From: Bacteroidales bacterium
Lineage (GTDB): Bacteria; Bacteroidota; Bacteroidia; Bacteroidales; FEN-979
Length of the DNA stretch: 44,920 nucleotides
Direction of reading: 5' to 3'
Assembly (NCBI GenBank): GCA_023231065.1
Contig: JALNWE010000022.1
Location: 1-44,920, forward strand
The translations under genes and the position numbers were made by a program. Shown piece by piece: positions 8,633 through 15,329 of this stretch (the stretch's first letter is position 1; each line of letters starts with the position of its first letter). The notes beneath the pieces were generated by a model, which saw nothing but the letters and a program-made list of their open reading frames with translations, was not told the origin of the DNA and made no database searches.

Positions 8633-9514
8633 ATGAACAGGCAACAATTTACGGATTTTGTAAACCACCCGGCCACGGTCGATTCTGTAAGCCTTAAAAT
8701 GTTTGATGAACTGGTCCATAGGTATCCCTATTGCCAGACAGCCCAGATTTTATATGCCTGTAACCTGGGGAAGGAAGAAAATCTCCAGTATCCGCTTCAA
8801 CTGAAAAAAGCCGCCGCTTATACCGGGGACCGGCGAAAATTAAAAATATTGATCGATCTCACCCGGAAAAAGCCCGGACCGGTTACAACGTCTCAATCAG
8901 ATGAACCTGTTATTCATTTTGTTGCAGATGAGAAAAGTACATCTCTGAAAATAAGTCAGGATCCCGAGAAAACAAATTTTGTTCCTGAGCCCGGAATAAC
9001 TGCGACTGTCGTATCCCTGCCTCCGGAAACGAATTGTGGTATAGCTGCTGCTGATGAAACAATAGACGAAAAAGTACTTGAAAATCAACGGAATATCTTT
9101 ATTCCCGGAGAAAACCTAACTGAAGAAGAGCAAGTAACTCCGGAAACCTTGGTCCTGATGATCAAAAAACGGTTGGCTATCATCGATCTTGAAAAGCATC
9201 TTGTTCAAGGGAATGGGTCAGCCGATCAAAATGTTATTTCTCAACAAAGTAGTATTTCAAAAGAGGTCCTGATTGATAAGTTTATTGCGGAAGAGCCTAA
9301 GATATCCAAACCTAAAGCTGCCTTTTTCAGTCCGTCTGACAGCGCTCACCGGAGCAACATGGATGAAGAAGGGATCGTAAGTGAAACGTTAGCCCAACTC
9401 TATGCCAAACAAGGCAATATCTCCAAGGCAATTCAAATTTATAAGAAATTATCCTTGCTTAATCAAGAAAAAAGTCGTTACTTTGCGACCCAAATTGAAA
9501 AACTCAGTATCTGA
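8633..9514 (+). CDS. TPR-like protein of unknown function
   Basis: A 293-residue protein with no signal peptide or membrane segment, so probably cytoplasmic. The N-terminal third (MNRQQFTDFV ... HRYPYCQTAQILYACNLGKEEN ... AAAYTGDRRKLKILI) is helical and looks like a small repeat-type fold. The middle (about 85-215) is low-complexity, rich in E, P, S and T, and probably disordered. The C-terminus has one recognisable tetratricopeptide unit (SETLAQLYAKQGNISKAIQIYKKLSLLNQEKSRYF). The start at ATG 8633, 22 bases after lptE, is chosen because earlier starts lie inside lptE. This gene commonly sits between lptE and secG in Bacteroidota, suggesting an envelope or secretion-linked role, but that is only context. 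Confidence 0.75.
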   Translation: MNRQQFTDFVNHPATVDSVSLKMFDELVHRYPYCQTAQILYACNLGKEENLQYPLQLKKAAAYTGDRRKLKILIDLTRKKPGPVTTSQSDEPVIHFVADEKSTSLKISQDPEKTNFVPEPGITATVVSLPPETNCGIAAADETIDEKVLENQRNIFIPGENLTEEEQVTPETLVLMIKKRLAIIDLEKHLVQGNGSADQNVISQQSSISKEVLIDKFIAEEPKISKPKAAFFSPSDSAHRSNMDEEGIVSETLAQLYAKQGNISKAIQIYKKLSLLNQEKSRYFATQIEKLSI

Positions 9515-9517
9515 TCA

Positions 9518-9545
9518 ATCGTCAATCATAAATCGTAAATTGTAA
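9518..9545 (+). repeat. Heptanucleotide tandem repeat (copy B) abutting secG
   Basis: Four consecutive seven-base units at 9518, 9525, 9532 and 9539 follow the pattern ATYRTMA (for example ATCGTAA and ATTGTAA). They end exactly on the first base of the secG start codon and occupy the secG ribosome-binding region. Bases 9529-9545 are nearly identical (16 of 17) to the reverse complement of 8019-8035. Confidence 0.65.
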
Positions 9546-9880
9546 TGGGTCTCTACATTTTAATCTCTGTCCTTATCTTGATCGTCTGTGTTTTGATGAT
9601 CCTTGTAGTTTTAGTGCAAAACTCCAAAGGAGGGGGCTTGGCTTCCAACTTTGCATCCTCAAACCAGTACATGGGTGTCCGCAAAACCGCTGATTTTCTT
9701 GAAAAAGCAACCTGGACACTATCCGTGGTATTACTTGTGCTCAGTCTCTTTTCTATATTTGTAATTCCAAAAACGCAGGCTAAAGCTGAAGCGACCCAAA
9801 GCGAAATACAGAAGCAGATTGATGAAAGTAAGACAGCTCCCATCAAAGATTTTCAGGCTCCTCCAACCCAGAAAAAGTAG
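9545..9880 (+). CDS. secG: Preprotein translocase subunit SecG
   Basis: Accessory subunit of the SecYEG channel in the inner membrane. The 111-residue product has two membrane helices (about residues 3-22 and 53-74) flanking the conserved cytoplasmic loop VQNSKGGGLASNF with the GGGL hallmark. A charged tail (KAEATQSEIQKQIDES) follows, as often seen in Bacteroidota SecG. No Shine-Dalgarno sequence is visible; a heptanucleotide repeat runs directly into the start codon. Two hairpins follow, the second at 9930-9964 being a plausible terminator. Confidence 0.93.
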   Translation: MGLYILISVLILIVCVLMILVVLVQNSKGGGLASNFASSNQYMGVRKTADFLEKATWTLSVVLLVLSLFSIFVIPKTQAKAEATQSEIQKQIDESKTAPIKDFQAPPTQKK

Positions 9881-9929
9881 CCTGTGATAAAGGGGCCACC
9901 GCCCCTGTTAAAAAGAATGTCCCGAAAGG

Positions 9930-9964
9930 TGTCAGATTGTCATAACATTCTGACATTTTTTTTT
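9930..9964 (+). terminator. Hairpin plus T-tract between secG and groES
   Basis: A 26-base near-perfect inverted repeat (TGTCAGA t TGT cata ACA t TCTGACA, one mismatch, four-base loop) at 9930-9955 is followed by nine T residues (9956-9964). That is the form of an intrinsic terminator for secG. Because it lies about 140 bases before a chaperonin gene and has dyad symmetry, a regulator-binding role cannot be excluded. A shorter GC hairpin (AGGGGC / GCCCCT) lies upstream at 9891-9906. Confidence 0.7.
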
Positions 9965-10016
9965 AAATGACCGGGTCAACTGCAAAAATGTCCCTCAAAA
10001 ATCCGGGTAAATCCTT

Positions 10017-10082
10017 TTGGCACAAATTATGATCAGGAGGGGATACCTTTCAAAAGGAATTATTTCGTAATGTTTAACTTTA
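10017..10082 (+). promoter_or_regulatory. Candidate groESL promoter region
   Basis: Three signals lie before groES. TAACTTTA at 10075-10082 is one base off the TAnnTTTG -7 consensus and ends 13 bases before the ATG. A short dyad CCTTT-CA-AAAGG lies at 10046-10057. TTGGCACAAATTATGA at 10018-10033 resembles a sigma-54 promoter: the -24 TGGCAC is intact, but the -12 GC is replaced by GA. No CIRCE inverted repeat (TTAGCACTC type) is present. Which element drives the operon cannot be decided from sequence alone. Confidence 0.35.
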
Positions 10083-10095
10083 AATATAATGTGAA

Positions 10096-10374
10096 ATGAC
10101 AAAAGTGAAGATTAAACCTTTAGCCGACCGTGTCTTGATAGAGCCGGCAGCTGCTGAAGAAAAAACAGCAGGTGGGATCATTATCCCCGATACAGCAAAA
10201 GAAAAACCCCAGAAAGGAACGGTTGTAGCCGTTGGCCCGGGCAAAAAAGATGAGCCCATGACAGTAAAAGTTGGTGAGGAGGTACTTTATGGCAAATATG
10301 CCGGTACAGAGATCACCCTTGATGGTAAAAACTACCTTATCATGCGCGAATCCGATATCGTTGCAGTAATTTAA
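10096..10374 (+). CDS. groES: Co-chaperonin GroES
   Basis: Ten-kilodalton lid of the GroEL chamber. The 92-residue product carries the family signature from the start (IKPLADRVLIEP), the mobile loop around EEKTAGGIIIPDTAKEKPQKG, and the C-terminal dome/strand segment YAGTEITLDGKNYLIMRESDIVAVI. Length is normal. groEL follows after 54 bases in the usual order and the two are presumably cotranscribed. Confidence 0.97.
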   Translation: MTKVKIKPLADRVLIEPAAAEEKTAGGIIIPDTAKEKPQKGTVVAVGPGKKDEPMTVKVGEEVLYGKYAGTEITLDGKNYLIMRESDIVAVI

Positions 10375-10428
10375 CCATCAGTAAACATTCGGAAACATAG
10401 TATTCATTAACATTTAAAACGAAAAATC

Positions 10429-12066
10429 ATGTCAAAAGACATTTTCTTTAGTATAAAAGCAAGGGAATTCCTCAAGGAAGGCGTAGATGCCCTGTCAGAT
10501 GCAGTCAAGGTAACCCTGGGCCCCAAGGGCCGTAATGTGATCATTGATAAATCTTATGGCTCACCGATCGTCACCAAGGATGGTGTTACAGTCGCCAAAG
10601 AAGTTGAGCTGAAAGATGCAGCTGCCAATATGGGAGCTCAAATGGTAAAAGAAGTTGCTTCCAAAACCAGTGACCTTGCCGGAGACGGTACAACAACAGC
10701 TACCGTTTTAGCTCAGGCTATTTTCACGACCGGTTTAAAAAATGTTACTGCCGGCGCTAATCCGATGGATTTAAAACGCGGTATTGACAAAGCCGTTGCC
10801 GAAGTGATCAAATCACTCAAATCACAATCCAAACAGGTTGGCGACAGTATGGAAAAAATCGAACAGATCGCTTCTGTTTCTGCCAATAACGATCTCTTCA
10901 TCGGAAAAATGATCGCCGAAGCCATGGGCAAAGTGAAGAAAGAAGGCGTTATTACCATTGAAGAAGCCAAGGGAATTGAAACAACAGTTAAAGTTGTGGA
11001 AGGGATGCAATTTGACCGTGGTTACATCAGCCCCTATTTCGTCACGGATACCGATAAAATGGAAGCCGTTTACGAGAATCCTTTCATCCTGATCTACGAC
11101 AAAAAGATCAGTGTAATGAAAGACCTTCTGCCATTGCTGGAAAAAGCTGTCCAGACCGGTCGTCCCCTGATCATCATCAGCGAAGATGTTGAAGGTGAAG
11201 CCCTTGCTACCCTGGTTGTAAATAAGATCCGCGGTACCCTGAAAGTGGCTGCCGTGAAAGCTCCCGGATTCGGTGACCGCCGCAAGGAAATGCTTGAGGA
11301 TATCGCCGTTCTGACGAGCGGGACCGTGATCAGCGAAGAAAAGGGATTCAAGCTGGAAGATGCTACCCTTCAGTACCTTGGACAGGCTGAAAAAGTCACC
11401 ATCGATAAAGAAAATACGACCATTATTAATGGAGGCGGAAAGAAAGAGGATATCACTGCCCGTATCAACCAGATCAAAACTCAGATCAGTACTACTACTT
11501 CTGACTATGATAAAGAAAAATTGCAGGAACGTCTTGCAAAATTAGCTGGTGGTGTTGCTGTAATTTACGTTGGCGCCGCTTCGGAAATTGAAATGAAAGA
11601 AAAGAAAGACCGGTTCGACGATGCGTTGCACGCTACCCGCGCTGCCATTGAAGAAGGTATCATCCCCGGTGGTGGTGTCGCTTATCTCCGCGCACAGAAG
11701 GTGATTGAAAAGTTAAAGGGAAGTAATGAAGATGAATCTACGGGTATTGCCATCATCAAACGCGCCCTTGAAGAACCCCTGCGTCAGATCGTTGAAAATG
11801 CAGGTCTTGAAGGATCTGTCATCGTTCAGAAAGTAAAAGAAGGCAAAGATGATTATGGATTTAATGCACGGACGGAAGAATATGAAAATCTTTATCAATC
11901 CGGCGTGATCGATCCTACTAAAGTTGCCCGCGTAGCCCTTGAAAATGCTGCTTCAATTGCCAGTATGCTCCTGACTACCGAATGTGTCCTCGCAACACAT
12001 AAAGAAGAAAAACCAGCTACACCGCCAATGAACCCGGGTATGGGTGGAATGGACGGAATGTATTAA
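10429..12066 (+). CDS. groEL: Chaperonin GroEL
   Basis: Sixty-kilodalton ATP-dependent folding chamber. The 545-residue product has the nucleotide site VTLGPKGRNVIID near residues 29-41, the VTKDGVTVAKE block, the DGTTTATVLAQ ATPase motif, and the signature AAIEEGIIPGGGVAYL. It ends with the Gly/Met-rich tail (PGMGGMDGMY) typical of GroEL. The N-terminus (MSKDIFFSIKAREFL) differs slightly from the more common MAKxIxFxxxAR form but aligns without gaps. Codons look highly regular, as expected for an abundant protein. A strong hairpin follows 19 bases after the stop. Confidence 0.98.
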   Translation: MSKDIFFSIKAREFLKEGVDALSDAVKVTLGPKGRNVIIDKSYGSPIVTKDGVTVAKEVELKDAAANMGAQMVKEVASKTSDLAGDGTTTATVLAQAIFTTGLKNVTAGANPMDLKRGIDKAVAEVIKSLKSQSKQVGDSMEKIEQIASVSANNDLFIGKMIAEAMGKVKKEGVITIEEAKGIETTVKVVEGMQFDRGYISPYFVTDTDKMEAVYENPFILIYDKKISVMKDLLPLLEKAVQTGRPLIIISEDVEGEALATLVVNKIRGTLKVAAVKAPGFGDRRKEMLEDIAVLTSGTVISEEKGFKLEDATLQYLGQAEKVTIDKENTTIINGGGKKEDITARINQIKTQISTTTSDYDKEKLQERLAKLAGGVAVIYVGAASEIEMKEKKDRFDDALHATRAAIEEGIIPGGGVAYLRAQKVIEKLKGSNEDESTGIAIIKRALEEPLRQIVENAGLEGSVIVQKVKEGKDDYGFNARTEEYENLYQSGVIDPTKVARVALENAASIASMLLTTECVLATHKEEKPATPPMNPGMGGMDGMY

Positions 12067-12085
12067 TAGTTCGCTTGACTTTTGA

Positions 12086-12114
12086 AAAAGCTCCGGATAT
12101 CCGGAGCTTTTTTT
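12086..12114 (+). terminator. Intrinsic terminator after groEL
   Basis: Perfect palindrome GCTCCGGATATCCGGAGC (12090-12107), extended by A/T pairing and followed by a run of T residues. It is one of the clearest terminators in the window and closes the groESL operon. Confidence 0.9.
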
Positions 12115-12158
12115 ATGGTTTTTTAGTAATATTGTAGAAATTACGAAAATTTTTTTCC

Positions 12159-13286
12159 TTGGCATCCATCAGCAACATTGATTTTCCGCCCGATATCCGG
12201 TCACTGACCAATGAAGAATTAACCCGGGCGTTAGCCTCGGTTGACGAAAAAAAATTCCGGGTTCAACAAATTTACCAATGGATATGGAAATTGGGTTCTA
12301 CCACCTTTGATGATATGTTGAATATTCCGGGCCCAACCCGTGAATTTCTAAAAACCCATTTTTCTTTCCATTCGGCCAAAGCAGAAATACAGCAAAAAGG
12401 CTCAGACGGAACCGTCAAAACAGGATTTCGGTTATATGACGGCTCCGTAATAGAGGGAGTCCTGATACCGGCAGGTGGACGTTTTACCGCCTGTATTTCA
12501 TCCCAGGTAGGTTGTAACCTGGGATGTAAATTCTGTGCCACGGGGAGGCTTGGTTTCACGAGGAATCTTACCACAGGTGAAATTTTTGATCAGGTCGTTT
12601 ATTTATCACGGTTAGCCGGGACAATCCAACGATCAGAACCTGAAAGCAGAGCAGGATCTGTCGTCTCTCACCCGGAACCCGGGATTGGGCGCCTCCTTTC
12701 AAACATTGTCTATATGGGGATGGGGGAGCCATTTCTCAATTATGAAGCCGTTAAAAAATCCATCGAAACAATCACTTCTGCTGAATCTTTAGGGATGTCA
12801 CCACAACGGATAACGGTTTCCAGTATTGGCATTCCAAAGATGATCCGGACCATGGCCGATGATCGTCCAAAATACCATTTTGCCCTTTCCCTTCACGCGG
12901 CGAATGATAAAAAGAGGAGCAGGATCATTCCATTTAACCTTCATCACCCCCTTCCGGAGATCATTGAGGCATTGAAATATTATCATACAAAGACTGGAAA
13001 AAGGATTACCATCGAATATATTTTATTTGCCGGAGTGAACGATTCGCCGGCTGATGCTTCAGAATTGGCTTTATTTTGCAGGAATTTCCCGGTTAAGATC
13101 AACCTGATCGAATACAACGCGGTAAATGAAACGGGTTTAAGCGGATCCGGCCAGGAAGCTATCCTCTCCTTTGTGACTTTTCTTGAAAGGCGCAACCTGG
13201 TGGTCAATGTCAGGAAAAGCCGGGGAAAAGATATTCAAGCCGCCTGTGGCCAATTGAGCGCTAATTATAAAAATGTTAATAAGTAA
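12159..13286 (+). CDS. rlmN: 23S rRNA / tRNA adenine-C2 methyltransferase RlmN
   Basis: Radical-SAM enzyme methylating A2503 of 23S rRNA and A37 of some tRNAs. The 375-residue product has the CX3CX2C cluster (Cys119, Cys123, Cys126 in GCNLGCKFCATG), the GMGEPFLNY motif, and the resolving/methylated Cys near the end (Cys363 in AACGQL). Between the iron-sulfur segment and GMGEP there is an unusual extra loop containing ESRAGSVVSHPEPGIGR. The start is a TTG at 12159: an in-frame stop lies at 12135-12137, no ATG or GTG lies between, and the N-terminal RlmN helices (LTNEELTRALASV) begin soon after. A weak -7 like TAATATTG lies at 12127-12134. Confidence 0.93.
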   Translation: MASISNIDFPPDIRSLTNEELTRALASVDEKKFRVQQIYQWIWKLGSTTFDDMLNIPGPTREFLKTHFSFHSAKAEIQQKGSDGTVKTGFRLYDGSVIEGVLIPAGGRFTACISSQVGCNLGCKFCATGRLGFTRNLTTGEIFDQVVYLSRLAGTIQRSEPESRAGSVVSHPEPGIGRLLSNIVYMGMGEPFLNYEAVKKSIETITSAESLGMSPQRITVSSIGIPKMIRTMADDRPKYHFALSLHAANDKKRSRIIPFNLHHPLPEIIEALKYYHTKTGKRITIEYILFAGVNDSPADASELALFCRNFPVKINLIEYNAVNETGLSGSGQEAILSFVTFLERRNLVVNVRKSRGKDIQAACGQLSANYKNVNK

Positions 13287-13309
13287 CTTACGAAATACTC
13301 ATCCAAATC

Positions 13310-14944
13310 ATGAAAAAAGAAATAACACTATCCGGTCATATCGTGGATGTTGTCGGAAAAAGAATATTCAAAGGCACGCTGAAAATCGTTAATGGTAAAA
13401 TTGCATCTGTTCGCGAGGGACCGGTGACGGAAGATCAATACATTTTACCGGGGCTGGTGGATGCCCATATCCATGTTGAAAGTTCCATGCTGATCCCTTC
13501 GGAATTTGCGAGACTGGCAGTAGTCCATGGAACAGTCTGCACGGTTTCCGATCCTCATGAGATTGCAAATGTTCTGGGGATCCCCGGGGTTCAGTTCATG
13601 ATAAGGAATGGCAAGAAAGCGCCCTTTAAATTCAGTTTTGGCGCTCCATCCTGTGTCCCTGCCACTCCTTTTGAGACTACAGGGGCATCGTTGGGAGAAA
13701 AGGAAATTAAAGAACTTCTGCAAATGCCGGAAATCGGATATTTATCTGAAATGATGAATTGTCCCGGGGTCTTATTTGAAGATAAATTGGTCATGAAAAA
13801 GCTGGAATTAGCCCGGTTAGCCGGGAAACCAGTCGATGGACATGCCCCTGGTATGATTGGAGCTGATGCTGAAAGATATATAAAAGCCGGGATAACCACC
13901 GATCATGAATGCTATACCATTGAAGAAGCCCGTGAAAAAATCGGTTTTGGAATGAAGATCCTGATCCGGGAAGGGAGTGCGGCAAAAAATTTTGAAGCGC
14001 TTTGCCCGCTCATCGATGAATATCCTGACAAGGTCATGCTTTGCAGTGATGACAAACATCCCAACGATCTTGAATCCGGTCACATAAACCTGATAGTAAA
14101 AAGGGCTTTGAAAAAAGGTTATGATTTTATGAATGTTTTACGAAGCTGTACCTATAACCCCGTGCATCACTACCAGTTACCTGTCGGCCTTCTTCAACCT
14201 GGCGATCCGGCTGATTTTATCCTGGTCAACGACCTCACTGATTTCCGGGTCCTGGGGACATACATTAATGGTGAAAAAGTGGCCGAAAACGGAAAATCCC
14301 TGGTCCACTCCACAACGGAAGAGCCGTTGAACCGGTTTGAGGCTGGCCCGGTACAATCTGGAGAATTTCAAATCCGTGCCGAAGGGTCGCGCATAAAGGT
14401 GATACAAGCCATTGACGGGCAACTGATAACAGAAGAATGGATAACAGAACCTGAAATCGCCGGAGGGTATGTGATGCCTGATCCGTCGCGTGATATTTTG
14501 AAAATAGTGGTTAAAAACAGGTACGCGCAGGCTCCTGTTTCAGTTGGATTTATTTCAGGTTTCGGATTAAGAGAGGGAGCGCTGGCTTCTTGTGTCGCAC
14601 ATGATAGCCATAACATTGTTGCCGTGGGTGCAGATGACGAATCCATTGCTGCTGCCATCAACCTGATTGTGAAAGCAAAAGGCGGTATTTCTTTGGTTGA
14701 TGGAAGTACCGAATTGTTATTGCCTTTACCTTTTGCAGGGATAATGTCGGGTGATGATGGTTATCTCGTGGCGGAGAAATATAGCAGGATAGATAAAAAA
14801 GCCAGGGATATTGGAAGTAAGCTTTCAGCCCCTTATATGACTTTATCGTTTATGGCGCTGCTTGTCATACCTGATCTGAAGTTGAGTGATCAAGGTTTAT
14901 TTGACGGAAAACGTTTTGCATTCACCGGGATTTTTCAAAAATAA
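13310..14944 (+). CDS. ade: Adenine deaminase
   Basis: Amidohydrolase-superfamily enzyme converting adenine to hypoxanthine and ammonia in purine salvage. The 544-residue product has the metal-binding DAHIHVESS motif (His53, His55). It also has the family segments SDPHEIANVLG, DGHAPG, GITTDHECYT and CSDDKHP, and the characteristic C-terminal domain (FGLREGALASCVAHDSHNIVAVG). Full length, intact. It starts 23 bases after rlmN and may share its transcript. Its product, hypoxanthine, is the substrate of the phosphoribosyltransferase encoded at 38930-39472, although the two genes are far apart. Confidence 0.95.
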   Translation: MKKEITLSGHIVDVVGKRIFKGTLKIVNGKIASVREGPVTEDQYILPGLVDAHIHVESSMLIPSEFARLAVVHGTVCTVSDPHEIANVLGIPGVQFMIRNGKKAPFKFSFGAPSCVPATPFETTGASLGEKEIKELLQMPEIGYLSEMMNCPGVLFEDKLVMKKLELARLAGKPVDGHAPGMIGADAERYIKAGITTDHECYTIEEAREKIGFGMKILIREGSAAKNFEALCPLIDEYPDKVMLCSDDKHPNDLESGHINLIVKRALKKGYDFMNVLRSCTYNPVHHYQLPVGLLQPGDPADFILVNDLTDFRVLGTYINGEKVAENGKSLVHSTTEEPLNRFEAGPVQSGEFQIRAEGSRIKVIQAIDGQLITEEWITEPEIAGGYVMPDPSRDILKIVVKNRYAQAPVSVGFISGFGLREGALASCVAHDSHNIVAVGADDESIAAAINLIVKAKGGISLVDGSTELLLPLPFAGIMSGDDGYLVAEKYSRIDKKARDIGSKLSAPYMTLSFMALLVIPDLKLSDQGLFDGKRFAFTGIFQK

Positions 14945-14960
14945 TCCCAGATATTTATAT

Positions 14961-14990
14961 ATATTGGTGAATATTATTTTATTATCTTTG
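14961..14990 (+). promoter_or_regulatory. Promoter and possible operator of the ArsR-type gene
   Basis: TATCTTTG at 14983-14990 matches the -7 consensus, and TTG at 14964-14966 sits upstream as a possible -33 element (16-base spacer). The dyad ATATT-GGTG-AATAT (14961-14974) overlaps this -33 region, a position where an autorepressor could bind. The dyad is short and A/T-rich, so the operator role is only a suggestion. The -7 box ends 24 bases before the ATG. Confidence 0.5.
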
Positions 14991-15014
14991 ACACATATTG
15001 TTAAAATTTAAGTC

Positions 15015-15317
15015 ATGAAGAAGAAAACTGCCATTGATATTCAGAAACTTGAAGCTGCTGCCGGTAAACTGAGGGCCATAGCCCATCCGATGAGAATTGC
15101 CATCATTGATCTGCTGACTGAGAATAAAAAATTAACTGTTACTGAAATTTACGAGTGTCTGAACATTGAGCAGGCCGCTGCCTCCCATCATTTAAATATC
15201 CTTAAAAATAAAGGATTGCTTGATTCGAAACGGGATGGTAAAATGATCTATTATTCTTTGAAAATTCAAGTGCTTGCCAATTTAATTGATTGTATCAATC
15301 AATGTGTATCAGCATGA
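15015..15317 (+). CDS. ArsR-family winged-helix transcriptional regulator
   Basis: A 100-residue DNA-binding protein of the ArsR/SmtB fold. The helix-turn-helix spans about residues 40-66 (LTVTEIYECLNIEQAAASHHLNILKNKG), followed by the beta-hairpin wing (DSKRDGKMIYYSL). The classical ELCVCD metal site is absent. Three cysteines are present (Cys48 in the recognition region; Cys93 and Cys97 spaced CX3C near the C-terminus), which might respond to redox or metal, but this is inference. It is a single-gene unit with its own promoter. It ends 12 bases from the converging end of the Ig-like lipoprotein gene. No obvious target gene is adjacent, so its ligand and regulon are unknown. Confidence 0.85.
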   Translation: MKKKTAIDIQKLEAAAGKLRAIAHPMRIAIIDLLTENKKLTVTEIYECLNIEQAAASHHLNILKNKGLLDSKRDGKMIYYSLKIQVLANLIDCINQCVSA

Positions 15318-15329
15318 TATAGAATTCTT

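Noticed and set aside
9881..10095. CIRCE/HrcA operator before groES
   Set aside because: The TTAGCACTC-N9-GAGTGCTAA pattern is not present on either strand of this gap; only the 9930-9955 dyad and the short CCTTT/AAAGG dyad are seen.
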